Assembly (NCBI GenBank): GCA_937858825.1
Contig: CALMAI010000019.1
Coordinates: 1-64,000 of the forward strand
From: an uncultured Candidatus Peregrinibacteria bacterium
GTDB taxonomy: Bacteria > Patescibacteriota > Gracilibacteria > UBA1369
Direction of reading: 5' to 3'
Length of the DNA stretch: 64,000 nt
In this document: positions 1 through 8,203 of the stretch, piece by piece
Layout of the letters: the number at the start of each line of letters is the position of its first letter
Numbering within the stretch: the stretch's first letter is position 1
Program-made: the position numbers and the translations under genes
Notes under the pieces: model-generated
Told to the model about the DNA's origin: nothing
The model's database searches: none
The model's input: only the letters and a program-made list of their open reading frames with translations

Positions 1-978
1 TTCTTCCACATCACGGGTGTATTTGAGGCGCCCAAACCCGAATGGATTCTTTCGGTTGACGATAAACTCTTTAAAAGTGTCACGATCAAAACATTCCGGA
101 TGATTGGTAAATACCTCGGTAACGTTGGCAGCAAGCGGACTGTCTACGTAGATTGGAATGTCTGGAATTTTATTCTCCTGCCATAAAACATTCAGGTGAT
201 ACACAATCTCTTGTGTTCGTTCCACGGAGAAAGCAGGAATAAGGATTTTTCCTCCTCTTTTAGCCGTCTTTTTCACCACCTCTTCAAGACGTTTTCCGGC
301 GTCCAGCATGGACTCGTGGAAGCGGTCACCGTAAGTACTTTCGGTGATGAGATAGTCTGTTGGAGGGAGATCCTGTGGGTCGCGGAGAATTGGAAGATTT
401 TTCCGGCCAAGATCTCCGGTGAAGGCAAGTGTGTATCGTTCATTTTTTTCTTTGTCGTCGATAATCAAATGCGTTAGCGCTGAGCCAAGGATGTGCCCGG
501 CATCGTAGAATGAGCAAACGACACCATCGGTTACAACAAAAGCTTTTTCGTAAGAAACGCCGTAGAACTGTTCCAGTGTTTTGACCGCGTCGTCCGTGGT
601 GTAGAGCGGCTCTACCAGCGGTTCTCCTTTTTTCTTGAGTTTTTTGTTCATGTATTCGGCATCTTTTTCCTGGATAAACGCACTATCCATGAGCATGTAG
701 TTACAAAGATCCCGTGTGGCAAAGGTTGAAAAGATCGGCCCTTTAAAGCCGTTTTTTACCAAAAACGGGAGTCCTCCACTGTGATCAATGTGAGCGTGTG
801 AAAGAATCACGGCATCCACCTCTTTTGGGTCGATGCAAAATTCACGATTTTTTTGGGCGGCATCATCACGATGCCCCTGAAAAAGTCCGCTATCGAGCAG
901 GATCTTTTTACCATTCACTTCTAAAAGGTGCCGGGATCCGGTTACTTCACGTGCGGCGCCACAGAACTTTATTTTCAT
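1..978 (-). CDS. Beta-CASP metallo-beta-lactamase-fold RNase (3' end outside window)
   Basis: The reading frame opens at an ATG at 978 on the minus strand and runs off the left edge, giving at least 326 codons. The N-terminus carries the metallo-beta-lactamase signature HAHIDHSGGLP, preceded by a strand with LLDSGLFQG. Further on come STYGDR and IPAFSVERTQEIVYHL, typical of the beta-CASP branch (CPSF73/RNase J relatives that cut RNA using two zinc ions), and DSPLA. No KH domain is seen ahead of the catalytic core. The role is probably RNA processing or decay in the cytoplasm; substrate specificity cannot be read from sequence. A TATAAT box at 1010-1005 lies upstream and fits this start. The C-terminal zinc-ligand region lies outside the window. 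Confidence 0.88.
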   Translation of the reverse strand, partial: MKIKFCGAAREVTGSRHLLEVNGKKILLDSGLFQGHRDDAAQKNREFCIDPKEVDAVILSHAHIDHSGGLPFLVKNGFKGPIFSTFATRDLCNYMLMDSAFIQEKDAEYMNKKLKKKGEPLVEPLYTTDDAVKTLEQFYGVSYEKAFVVTDGVVCSFYDAGHILGSALTHLIIDDKEKNERYTLAFTGDLGRKNLPILRDPQDLPPTDYLITESTYGDRFHESMLDAGKRLEEVVKKTAKRGGKILIPAFSVERTQEIVYHLNVLWQENKIPDIPIYVDSPLAANVTEVFTNHPECFDRDTFKEFIVNRKNPFGFGRLKYTRDVEE

Positions 979-1004
979 AGCTTTTGTTTTAAGTTTGTCT
1001 TTGT

Positions 1005-1010
1005 ATTATA
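1005..1010 (-). promoter_or_regulatory. -10 box for the beta-CASP nuclease gene
   Basis: TATAAT reads on the minus strand at 1010-1005, 26 bases before the ATG at 978. The -35 region (TTAATT at 17-bp spacing) is poor. It overlaps the 3' hairpin of the preceding MscS gene, so one gene ends where the next promoter begins. Confidence 0.5.
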
Positions 1011-1014
1011 GCAC

Positions 1015-1058
1015 AAAAAAGCTTACCAATTAACCCCTCTTTCGCTTTTTAAGCTTCT
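1015..1058 (-). terminator. Possible terminator after the MscS gene
   Basis: On the minus strand, AAGCTTA around the MscS stop codon can pair with TAAGCTT about 24 bases later, followed by a run of T. The long loop and short stem make it a modest candidate. Confidence 0.35.
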
Positions 1059-2092
1059 TTTTTAATGTGGACGTCCCGTTGTGGGAATGGGATTTCAATA
1101 CCCTCTTTTTTGAAGCGTTTATGAAGGGCTTTCATGAATTCATGGCGGATAACGTACTGATCTGTGAACTCCTGAATTCGGAGAATGGCACTAAAATTAA
1201 TGCTTGATTCAGCGAATTCGTTATAGCGGACTTTTGGCTCATAATCCGGCACTGCTCCTTCTACTTTTTTGAGTATTTCTGTTGCCACGTCGATCACTAC
1301 TTTTTCGACTTTTTCCAGGTCGCTACCGTAGCTGACCCCAACGGGGACAATGAGTGACATCTCTTTTTCCGGGCCTGCATAGTTGGTGATGATTGCTGAT
1401 GCTACATGGCTATTTGGAACAATAACCAGATTGTTCCCAATGGTTCGAAGAGTTGTGTTTCGCCATGAAATATCCTGAACCGTTCCTGTCTGTCCGGAGT
1501 CGAGTTCTATATAGTCTCCGGGCTTGAGTTTTTTTGATGCCAAGATATGAAGTCCTGCAAAGAGATTGGAAAGTGTCTCCTGAAGTGCCAGAGCTACTGC
1601 CAATCCTCCAACTCCCAAAGCGGTAAGAAGCGGCGTGATAGAGATTCCCAATGTTTGAAGAATGACCAAAATCGCGAAAGCAAAGATTGTGATCTTGGTG
1701 AGGATGTTGAACATGGATGTGGATCCAATTGTTTGCGTGTTTTTGGATGAATAGCTGTGAATGAATCCAATGGCTATGCGGGAACCAACTGCCGCCACTG
1801 AGAGAACGAAGACCACTAAAATCAGTTGCCACAGGAGTTTCTGGTATTCAGGATCGATAGGAAAGTCGACCAAAGTTGTATAGATTCCCCCAAGGAGAAA
1901 CCAGAGGATCGGCGCGTTACCGATGCCATCAACGATGATGTCGTCGCCATTCCACTTGGTATGTTTGCTGATCCTTCGCATCTGCGAAATGATCACTTTT
2001 TGGAAGATGTATCCAATGACAACACTCGCTCCAATAATAATGAGCGGGGCGATGAAGGCGTCGATTTGAAGATCTGTAAAAAACTGTTGCAT
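1049..2092 (-). CDS. Small-conductance mechanosensitive channel, MscS family
   Basis: This 347-aa protein has about four hydrophobic segments in its first 170 residues, then the conserved pore helix region GVGGLAVALALQETLSNLFAG. The MscS beta domain follows (KPGDYIELDSGQTGTVQDI, then NSHVASAIITNY). MscS channels open under membrane tension and release solutes during osmotic downshock. The frame extends upstream to 2161, but that would overlap the Memo/CapA gene. The ATG at 2092 (MQQFFTDLQ) begins just before the first membrane segment and lies 13 bases after the upstream stop codon, so I chose it. It is likely co-transcribed with the Memo/CapA lipoprotein gene. Confidence 0.9.
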   Translation of the reverse strand: MQQFFTDLQIDAFIAPLIIIGASVVIGYIFQKVIISQMRRISKHTKWNGDDIIVDGIGNAPILWFLLGGIYTTLVDFPIDPEYQKLLWQLILVVFVLSVAAVGSRIAIGFIHSYSSKNTQTIGSTSMFNILTKITIFAFAILVILQTLGISITPLLTALGVGGLAVALALQETLSNLFAGLHILASKKLKPGDYIELDSGQTGTVQDISWRNTTLRTIGNNLVIVPNSHVASAIITNYAGPEKEMSLIVPVGVSYGSDLEKVEKVVIDVATEILKKVEGAVPDYEPKVRYNEFAESSINFSAILRIQEFTDQYVIRHEFMKALHKRFKKEGIEIPFPQRDVHIKKEA

Positions 2093-2105
2093 GTTGCCCA
2101 CTGTA

Positions 2106-3770
2106 TCACAAGACAAGCTTGCCGTTAAGGATTGCCTGTCTTTCTGCTTCTGAGTGGTCACCCCATTCCACGAGTTTTTGCAGCTGAACGCGGGTTTCTT
2201 CTTCGTTCATGAGGCGCGGCTGGCTCTGATCCAGCTTGATTGGCAGGAAGTAGATAATGGTTTGGTCGTCTTCGATAATCATGGCAATAGAGAGGCCTTC
2301 CTGGGTTGGGACGGACCAGTATTGGTCGAAAATGGCGTTCCCAAGCGAGTAGAAGATTGGGCGACCGTTGTAGGTTTCGTACGATTGAATGACATGTGGA
2401 TGGTGGCCGATGACAGCGTAGGCCCCCGCATCGATCCAGGCGTGGGCAAGGTCGCGTTGGCGTTGGTTTGGTCTGTTTTGGTATTCAATGCCCCAGTGAG
2501 GATAGACAATAACCTTATAATCTTCTGCCACGAGGGATTTTATTTTATCCAAGGCTGCCTGGTCCGGGAGTGGGGAGTTCACTTCCTCCAGTCCGATAAA
2601 AGCGAGTTTTTGTCCGCGAATAATGGTTTTGGCGGCAGTGATGTCGGTGATGTCCCGCTGGTGTCCAAAGGGGGTTATCCCCTGCTCTTTGATGAAATTG
2701 ATAGATTCGTTGTAGCCGTCATCGCCTTTGTCGAGCGTGTGGTTGTTGGCTTGTGAGAGGAGGTCGAAATGATGGTTTTTAAGAATCGGGGCTACGTCCG
2801 GGAAAAATCCAAAATTCATGCCGGTGTTGGTACGGATGGCTTTGTTGGTGATTGGGCCTTCCAGGTTGGCCAGAAGGAGATCGTTCACGCGAAGGTAGCT
2901 GTCATCCATTTTCTGAAAAGGATAGTCCAGGCCGTTTTCGTCCATGAGCGTGCGGACAAAGCGCCCGAGCATGATGTCACCGAAGGCCACCAGATGAATG
3001 GCATCAGACTCTTTCTTTGGCTGGTGTGAGCCGTAAAGTTGAAGGTATCGACCAAGGATTTCGTAGGTGACGGTGCTGCTTAAGGGCAGATCTTTATAGT
3101 GAGATGTGTCGTTGGCGTTGAGGACTGTGTGATTGAGGGACTGTTGAAACTCTTTTATATGCGGGTTCTCGCTGTACTGCTCTTCTGCCACGGCAATGAC
3201 AAAACTGTCTTCCGGCAAATACGATTTGAAAGCATAGGCCGTGACATCCGGGTGCGGAATGTCTGTATTGACGGAGAGAAGGATGAATTTGGCGTTGGGG
3301 AAAGCATCGCGAATGTCGTACATGAGCTGGCGATTCCACCAGCTGTCCTGCGTGATGGTTCCAAGCGATTTGACGATGTTAGCAACCTCCATTTTAAAGA
3401 GGACTTCTTTGTTTGCCTGGAATCCGAGCGGCGTGGTTTCGTCGTATGTGAAGATTTCGTCTGTGTTTGTTTTGTGATTTGTTGGTGCCAGAATTACTAC
3501 ATTTTCATACTGATCTTTGTTTGGAATTTTATTCAGTTCCTGATTCAGTGTTGCTTCTGTTACGAAAGCTCCAATCATGAGTTCTTCTTTTGTTTCGGTT
3601 GGTTCTGGTGTTTCAACCGTCTGCTCAAAAGTTCCCTGTTCCGGAAAAACAAGGATATTTCTATCAAAAATATTGGTCGAGCCGTTCATACTTTGGCAGC
3701 CACTTAAAAAAGTAAGGGCCACAAAAGTGAGGGCAATTTGGGGTATTTTTTTGTGATTTTGTTTATGCAT
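2106..3770 (-). CDS. Lipoprotein with Memo-like and CapA-like domains fused
   Basis: The 554-aa product starts with a lipoprotein signal (hydrophobic stretch, then LSGCQ). Residues about 65-245 resemble the Memo/AmmeMemoRadiSam system B family (VVILAPTNH, later LLSVNTDI and AYAFKSYL). Residues about 255-520 are a CapA-type metallophosphatase-like domain: FGDIMLGR, LLANLEGPI, SQANNHTLDKG, VYPHWGIEY, IGHHPHVIQ and IFYSLGNAIFDQ. CapA proteins are linked to poly-gamma-glutamate capsule formation; the role of Memo-like domains is not settled. An ATG at 3770 is used; a TTG one codon earlier is less likely. The start overlaps the stop of a 28-codon ORF, suggesting coupled translation. Substrate unknown; surface attachment as a lipoprotein is inferred. 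Confidence 0.87.
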   Translation of the reverse strand: MHKQNHKKIPQIALTFVALTFLSGCQSMNGSTNIFDRNILVFPEQGTFEQTVETPEPTETKEELMIGAFVTEATLNQELNKIPNKDQYENVVILAPTNHKTNTDEIFTYDETTPLGFQANKEVLFKMEVANIVKSLGTITQDSWWNRQLMYDIRDAFPNAKFILLSVNTDIPHPDVTAYAFKSYLPEDSFVIAVAEEQYSENPHIKEFQQSLNHTVLNANDTSHYKDLPLSSTVTYEILGRYLQLYGSHQPKKESDAIHLVAFGDIMLGRFVRTLMDENGLDYPFQKMDDSYLRVNDLLLANLEGPITNKAIRTNTGMNFGFFPDVAPILKNHHFDLLSQANNHTLDKGDDGYNESINFIKEQGITPFGHQRDITDITAAKTIIRGQKLAFIGLEEVNSPLPDQAALDKIKSLVAEDYKVIVYPHWGIEYQNRPNQRQRDLAHAWIDAGAYAVIGHHPHVIQSYETYNGRPIFYSLGNAIFDQYWSVPTQEGLSIAMIIEDDQTIIYFLPIKLDQSQPRLMNEEETRVQLQKLVEWGDHSEAERQAILNGKLVL

Positions 3771-3849
3771 CAACGATGACGATCATGTACGAGAATGCGA
3801 TCATAGCGCATGCAACGCACAGCATAAATGTGATGAGTTTTTGCTTCAT
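3763..3849 (-). CDS. Small single-membrane-helix peptide, 28 aa
   Basis: A short frame starting at the ATG at 3849 encodes MKQKLITFMLCVACAMIAF followed by nine more residues, essentially one hydrophobic helix. Its stop (TAA at 3765-3763) overlaps the start of the Memo/CapA gene by eight bases, as in translational coupling. A longer frame to 3948 would run through a terminator hairpin and is unlikely. A TATGAT box at 3877-3872 fits a start at 3849 with a short leader. It could be a real micropeptide or only a leader ORF for the downstream gene. Confidence 0.4.
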   Translation of the reverse strand: MKQKLITFMLCVACAMIAFSYMIVIVDA

Positions 3850-3871
3850 GTGAGTGTGTGAATTCATGTGT

Positions 3872-3877
3872 ATCATA
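3872..3877 (-). promoter_or_regulatory. Candidate -10 box for the micropeptide-Memo/CapA-MscS operon
   Basis: TATGAT reads on the minus strand directly after the terminator of the DUF4256 gene. No good -35 is visible. Its position would start transcription between the two possible start codons at 3867 and 3849. Confidence 0.35.
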
Positions 3878-3892
3878 CCGGATTTTAAACAG

Positions 3893-3924
3893 AAAAAAAG
3901 CCCCGCTGTGAGAACGGGGCTTTT
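3893..3924 (-). terminator. Strong intrinsic terminator after the DUF4256 gene
   Basis: Ten-base arms AAAAGCCCCG and CGGGGCTTTT enclose a nine-base loop, and on the minus strand the hairpin ends in a run of seven T. It begins 27 bases after the stop codon of the DUF4256 gene. Confidence 0.9.
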
Positions 3925-3950
3925 GAAAATTTCAAGCTTAGATGCCACAC

Positions 3951-4730
3951 TTACACTCTTAGCGTAACACGGAATCCCGGTTCATCAAGAAATTCGAATG
4001 GTTCAATTAAATCTAGAGGAAAATCATCCTCTCCTTGTCCGATAAATGCTTTCCCATACCTTCTCGTTTTTGCCGGAGTTTCCAGCCAGGATCCTGGAAA
4101 TTCATCAATACTATCATCGTTCTCCATGATTAGAAACGTTCGATACTCTTCCGTGGTCATCAGTTCAACTCCCATTGCCGCCGCTCTGTCAACAGCGTTC
4201 CCTCTGGGTGGTTCAATGCCATTGGTAATGTATTCTTTGTAAAGGAGGTACGCCTCTTTTTCCGCGTCATGGTCATAACAAACACGTTTTCGTCCTTCGG
4301 GAGTTTCTTTTGAAAAGTCCCAGAAAACATACTCATCTCTTTCTTCATCGTAACACCTTACGTCCGGCTCACCACCAGTGCGTTCCATTTCATTCAGCGA
4401 CCAAATTTTTTCCGGTTTTTCAATTGCTTTCCTTTCCAAATGTGATCTTAAATGTCTCGAATCCTCTGTTTCATGGCGGAGCATGTTGTTTTCAAAACGT
4501 TTTACGATAGTGTTGATGAGGTTTTTGGTTTGTTCCGGAGTGAGTTGTTTCTCGTTCGTTTCCTCTACTTTGGAAGAGGCTTTTACTTTTTTGGCTGTTT
4601 CATGTGCTATTGCATTCAGTTCAGCGTTGGCGGCTTCCGCGAGTTCAGGATTTTTCTCTGTCAGGCGGAGTAATGCTTCAGCTAACTGAGCATTTGAAGC
4701 GTTATCCAGGGTTTGTGTCTTATTTACCAT
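3951..4730 (-). CDS. DUF4256 family protein
   Basis: This 259-aa protein has a charged, helical first 60 residues and then a region I recognise as DUF4256. Hallmarks are LSPEQ-like TPEQTKNLINTIVKRFENNM, KIWSLNEMERTGGEPDV, the FWDFSKETPEGRKRVCYD block, AVDRAAAMGVELMTTEEYR, SWLETPAKTRRYGKA and a GFR-x-TLRV C-terminus. The family is widespread in bacteria and has no established biochemical role to my knowledge. The N-terminal extension of about 65 residues beyond the usual start is rich in Ala, Glu and Lys. The gene begins 25 bases after the upstream SLH gene ends and has its own strong terminator. Confidence 0.85.
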   Translation of the reverse strand: MVNKTQTLDNASNAQLAEALLRLTEKNPELAEAANAELNAIAHETAKKVKASSKVEETNEKQLTPEQTKNLINTIVKRFENNMLRHETEDSRHLRSHLERKAIEKPEKIWSLNEMERTGGEPDVRCYDEERDEYVFWDFSKETPEGRKRVCYDHDAEKEAYLLYKEYITNGIEPPRGNAVDRAAAMGVELMTTEEYRTFLIMENDDSIDEFPGSWLETPAKTRRYGKAFIGQGEDDFPLDLIEPFEFLDEPGFRVTLRV

Positions 4731-4755
4731 AATGTACTAGGTTTATAGAGCTATA

Positions 4756-6225
4756 CTATATCTTGGTGTCGTAGTATTCGATCATCTTCACAATGATTTT
4801 TGCTGCTTCTGCGCGGGTGATTGGTCGGTTTGGATCAAAGTTCCCGTTTCCGATTCCCTGTACTAATCCGATCACGCGGGCTTTTTCCACCCATCCAAGC
4901 TCCCATCCGTTTACGTCTTTAAAGAAAGATTCGGTAACGTTGAGTGGGGCAATGTTGTAGGTTGAGAGAACAACTTTTACGGCTTCTGCACGGGTGATGT
5001 TCTGGTTTGGCGCGAAGCGGTCAGCTGAGTATCCCTGTACGATTCCCCGGTCATAGGCTGATCGAACCCAAGGTCCCTGCCATTGGTCGAGGTCGTTGAA
5101 TGGGCTTCCGCAGTCGTTATCATAACATCCCGGGTTTGGAGCGATTCCTCCTCCAAGCAATCCCATCTTGAGCATTTCTGCACGGGTAATTGGTTGATCC
5201 GGGCGGAATTTTCCGTCCGCGTATCCTTCTACGATACAAAGGTCGTGGAGGCGTCGAACGTAGATTTCTGACCAGTGTCCGTCGATGTCTTCCGGATATG
5301 GAAGGTTGTTACAGGTGTTGTTGTTATTGTTGTTTTCTGAAGCGTCGATGCGGTTTCCTCCGTTTGAGTTATTGTCTGATGCATCAATGCGGTTTCCGGT
5401 CGATGGTGTGCTTGTTCCAGAAGCATCAATGCGATTTCCGTCTGTTGAATTGTTGTTTCCGCTCGCATCCACACGGTTTCCTGGCTGATAGCAATATCCT
5501 CCAGGGATCCGGCTACATCCATACCCAATGAATCCTGAGCTGTTGGCATCGATTCGATTTCCGGTGTTGGCTGTTCCAGTGGTTCCGGTTGATCCAGCAT
5601 TAATACGGCTTCCACCTGTTGATCCGGTTGATGTTGATCCGGTGTTTCCACTTGCGTCCACACGGCTTCCTGGTTGGTAGCAGTATCCTCCAGGGATTCG
5701 GCTGCATCCGTATCCAATGGTTCCTGAATTGTTAGCATCAATACGGTTTCCTGTGCTGTTTGGGTAAACTCCACCTCCAGTGTTTCCGCTTCCCGCCGGG
5801 ATTCGGTTTGAACCGGTTGAAGGGTATGTTCCTCCTCCCGCGTTAATGTGGCTTCCAGTTTGTGAAGATTGTCCTCCGGCTGGAATTCGATTGCTTGTTG
5901 ATGTTGTTCCCGTGTTTCCACTTGCATTAATGTGGTTGGTCCAAATATCGTGGTATGCCTCTGATGCAGCAATTCTGTTGCCTGCATTTGTGCTGGCGTT
6001 AATGGTGTTTCCCGTTTGAGTTGAAGATCCTCCGGCTGGGATTCTATTCCCAGTGGTTGATCCAGTATTTTGAGAGCTGGCATTAATGGTATTGCTCGTA
6101 CTGGTCGATGTTCCAGCGTTACCGCCGGCAGAAATTCGTGCCTGCGCTGTTTCTGCTACTGGTGCAAGAACCATAAGAAGCAGTGCCGCGAAACTCAGCA
6201 TTTTGTTGGTAAATTGTGCTTTCAT
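4756..6225 (-). CDS. Secreted SLH-domain protein with N-R-I-D-A-S type repeats
   Basis: The 489-aa product starts with a signal peptide (LSFAALLLMVLAPVAETAQA). Residues about 30-320 are low-complexity Gly/Ser/Thr/Asn sequence in which a six-residue motif recurs (NRIPAGG, HINASG, NRIDAS, SRVDASG) roughly every 12-20 residues. A larger unit containing GYGCSRIPGGYCYQPG occurs twice. The last 170 residues hold three SLH domains, each with a (F/R)xP(D/N)xxITRAE core. SLH domains bind secondary cell-wall polymer, so this is probably a non-covalently attached surface protein. A strong promoter at 6253-6281 has its spacer over the more upstream ATG (6267), so translation must start at 6225. The repeats' function is unknown. 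Confidence 0.87.
   Translation of the reverse strand: MKAQFTNKMLSFAALLLMVLAPVAETAQARISAGGNAGTSTSTSNTINASSQNTGSTTGNRIPAGGSSTQTGNTINASTNAGNRIAASEAYHDIWTNHINASGNTGTTSTSNRIPAGGQSSQTGSHINAGGGTYPSTGSNRIPAGSGNTGGGVYPNSTGNRIDANNSGTIGYGCSRIPGGYCYQPGSRVDASGNTGSTSTGSTGGSRINAGSTGTTGTANTGNRIDANSSGFIGYGCSRIPGGYCYQPGNRVDASGNNNSTDGNRIDASGTSTPSTGNRIDASDNNSNGGNRIDASENNNNNNTCNNLPYPEDIDGHWSEIYVRRLHDLCIVEGYADGKFRPDQPITRAEMLKMGLLGGGIAPNPGCYDNDCGSPFNDLDQWQGPWVRSAYDRGIVQGYSADRFAPNQNITRAEAVKVVLSTYNIAPLNVTESFFKDVNGWELGWVEKARVIGLVQGIGNGNFDPNRPITRAEAAKIIVKMIEYYDTKI
5459..5752 (-). repeat. Duplicated ~100-bp coding unit inside the SLH protein gene
   Basis: Blocks at about 5459-5562 and 5649-5752 encode nearly the same peptide (GYGCSRIPGGYCYQPG plus flanks) and are clearly related at the DNA level with scattered substitutions. 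This is an older internal duplication than the one near 26.3 kb. Confidence 0.75.
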
Positions 6226-6252
6226 ACATCCAAAATAAGTGGATAAGAAGAT

Positions 6253-6281
6253 TTTATACCACTTCATTGCCTTATTGTCAA
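6253..6281 (-). promoter_or_regulatory. Sigma-70 promoter of the SLH protein gene
   Basis: On the minus strand, TTGACA (6281-6276), a 17-base spacer and TATAAA (6258-6253) form a near-consensus promoter. Transcription would start near 6246, about 20 bases before the ATG at 6225. It rules out the alternative ATG at 6267, which lies in the spacer. Confidence 0.85.
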
Positions 6282-6321
6282 TATATTTTGAAGATATATT
6301 GTGGGCGATTTTGGGTACGTC

Positions 6322-6780
6322 CTAATAATGATAGGTTTTTCCCTTTACGATGCTGAAAGCACGATAAAGTTGTTCGAGTAAAAGTGGTCGAATCATCTCG
6401 TGCGTGAAGGTCATTTTTGAGAATGAGAGTGTGAAATTTGTTCTTTTCAGGACTGATTCTGAAAGTCCGTACGTTCCTCCTATTACAAAAGTGATGTGTG
6501 ATGTTCCTGAGTCTTTTTTTTGTTGAATGAGCTCTGCAAATTCAGGAGAAGTGAGCTGTTTTCCGTACTCGTGAAGTACTATGACAAAGCTGTCTTTTGG
6601 CAATGCTTCGAGAATGGCCTGGCCTTCATCCTCTTTTATTTTGGCGACTTCGCCTTTACCGGATTTCAGGATTTTTACCTGAACTTTTGCATCTGACTGC
6701 AATCTTTTGCTATATTCCTGCTCCGCTGCTGCAATGAAATCTGTGCGGGTTTTGCCGACTTGTACGATTGTTATGTTCAT
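6322..6780 (-). CDS. rlmH: 23S rRNA (pseudouridine-1915-N3)-methyltransferase RlmH
   Basis: This 152-aa protein matches the usual RlmH length. It carries the SPOUT-fold features of the family: VIVLHEYGKQLTSPEFA, the SAM-binding FVIGGTYGLS loop, and the very conserved C-terminal block FTHEMIRPLLLEQLYRA ending in GKTYHY. RlmH methylates pseudouridine 1915 in helix 69 of 23S rRNA on the assembled 70S ribosome. It is divergent from rlmD with only 28 bases between the two start codons, so the two rRNA methylation genes share one short promoter region. Confidence 0.97.
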   Translation of the reverse strand: MNITIVQVGKTRTDFIAAAEQEYSKRLQSDAKVQVKILKSGKGEVAKIKEDEGQAILEALPKDSFVIVLHEYGKQLTSPEFAELIQQKKDSGTSHITFVIGGTYGLSESVLKRTNFTLSFSKMTFTHEMIRPLLLEQLYRAFSIVKGKTYHY

Positions 6781-6796
6781 GTGGTGGGGATTCGAC

Positions 6797-6802
6797 TATG
6801 AT
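6797..6802 (+). promoter_or_regulatory. -10 box placed for a leaderless rlmD message
   Basis: TATGAT ends six bases before the rlmD ATG at 6809 and no Shine-Dalgarno sequence is present. A TGTTCA sits 17 bases upstream as a weak -35. Transcription would be expected to begin at or next to the start codon. Confidence 0.6.
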
Positions 6803-6808
6803 TAAAGC

Positions 6809-8203
6809 ATGAAAAAAGGAGATATTATAGAGGTTTCAATCGATTCAATCGCATTTGGCGGTCAGGGCGTGGCCAAATATGTGATTGATGACCGGAATTT
6901 TACTATTTTTGTGGATGACGCGGTTCCCGGAGATGTTGTGCGGGCGCGGATTGGCGGGCGGAAGCGCAAATATGCGTATGCCCATATTGAGGAGTTCCTG
7001 GAGAAATCGACAAAAAGAGTGGATCCAAAGTGCAAACATTTTGGCATGAGTGGGGATAATTGTGGTGGGTGCAGTTTGCAGCGGTTGAGTTATGAGGATC
7101 AGTTACAGCTGAAGGAGCAGCATGTGCGGGATGCGATTGAACGGCTTGGTGGATTGGATGGTTCTGTGGTGCAGCCGGCTGTTGGCTGCGATGATCCGTG
7201 GTTTTATCGGAACAAAATGGAGCTGAGTTTTGATGTGGATAGAAATGGCGTGCTGCATTTTGGCTTGCATGTAAGGCGGCGGCGCTATGATCTGGTGAAA
7301 CTGGAAGAGTGTTTTTTGTTTGCGCCGTACCTTGGGAAGTTTGTGCAGGATATGCGAACGTTTTTTGAGAGGATTGATTATAGAGAGGAATCGTTGGAAC
7401 CAACGTTGAAGTCGTTGGTGATTCGCGAAGGAAAAAATACAGGAGAAATCCTTGTGAATTTGATTGTTGAGAATGGTGAGGCGACGTTTTTGGATGGATT
7501 TGTGGAGGCTGTGCAGGAATCGCTTGCCAGGGAAAATGTTCAATCGGTTTACTACACTCATGTTCTGAATAAGAAGGGGCAACGAAAGCAATTGACCGAG
7601 ACGCTTTTGTGGGGAAAAGGGACGATTGTGGACAAACTTTTGATTGATGTTGGAGGGAAAAAACACGAGCTAGCGTTCGAGATTTCCCCACAGGCATTTT
7701 TTCAACCGAATACGTTACAGGCGCAGAAGTTGTTTGGCCTGGCGATTGAAGCTGCCGGTTTGAGCGGTAAAGAGGTGGTGTACGATTTGTACTGCGGTGC
7801 TGGAACGATTGCGCTGGCTTGCGCTCCTTTTGCGAAGAAAGTTTATGGGATCGAGCTGAACGAATCGGCGCTGCTGAACGCGCGGGCGAACGCGGAACGC
7901 AATAGCATTGAGAATGCAGAGTTTGCGGTGGGTGATGTGGCAAAGGAACTGCCGAATCTTGAAGAGGCTGCCGATGTGGTCATTGTAGATCCTCCACGAA
8001 GTGGCCTGCATGAATCGGTGATTGAGCATATTGGTGTCATGCAGCCGCGGAGGGTTGTGTATGTTTCATGCAATCCAACCACACTTGCGCGAGATTTGGC
8101 GCTGTTTACCAAAACAGGTTACACCCTGGAAAGAGTGCAACCTGTTGATATGTTTCCGCAGACGTACCACATAGAAAACGTGGCAACACTTGTTCGATCC
8201 TAA
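6809..8203 (+). CDS. rlmD: 23S rRNA (uracil-5-)-methyltransferase, RlmD/RumA family
   Basis: The 464-aa protein has an N-terminal TRAM domain (about 1-60, GDIIEVSIDSIAFGGQGVAK). Cysteines for a [4Fe-4S] cluster follow (CKHFGMSGDNCGGCSLQ). The C-terminal SAM-dependent methyltransferase domain has YDLYCGAGTIAL, the IVDPPRSGL motif and the catalytic-cysteine motif VYVSCNPTTLARDL. These enzymes make 5-methyluridine in 23S rRNA (positions 747 or 1939 in E. coli); which position is used here cannot be told. Specificity could also extend to tRNA as in TrmFO-independent relatives. The stop codon abuts the stop of the converging gene. Confidence 0.93.
   Translation: MKKGDIIEVSIDSIAFGGQGVAKYVIDDRNFTIFVDDAVPGDVVRARIGGRKRKYAYAHIEEFLEKSTKRVDPKCKHFGMSGDNCGGCSLQRLSYEDQLQLKEQHVRDAIERLGGLDGSVVQPAVGCDDPWFYRNKMELSFDVDRNGVLHFGLHVRRRRYDLVKLEECFLFAPYLGKFVQDMRTFFERIDYREESLEPTLKSLVIREGKNTGEILVNLIVENGEATFLDGFVEAVQESLARENVQSVYYTHVLNKKGQRKQLTETLLWGKGTIVDKLLIDVGGKKHELAFEISPQAFFQPNTLQAQKLFGLAIEAAGLSGKEVVYDLYCGAGTIALACAPFAKKVYGIELNESALLNARANAERNSIENAEFAVGDVAKELPNLEEAADVVIVDPPRSGLHESVIEHIGVMQPRRVVYVSCNPTTLARDLALFTKTGYTLERVQPVDMFPQTYHIENVATLVRS

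Noticed and set aside
5229-6083. 284-codon open frame on the minus strand inside the SLH repeat gene
   Set aside because: It is a shifted frame of the repeat region; its composition mirrors the repeats and no start signal or known domain supports it.
6903-7943. 346-codon open frame antisense to rlmD
   Set aside because: Low-complexity His/Pro/Ser composition produced by the codon pattern of rlmD on the other strand; no promoter or homology.
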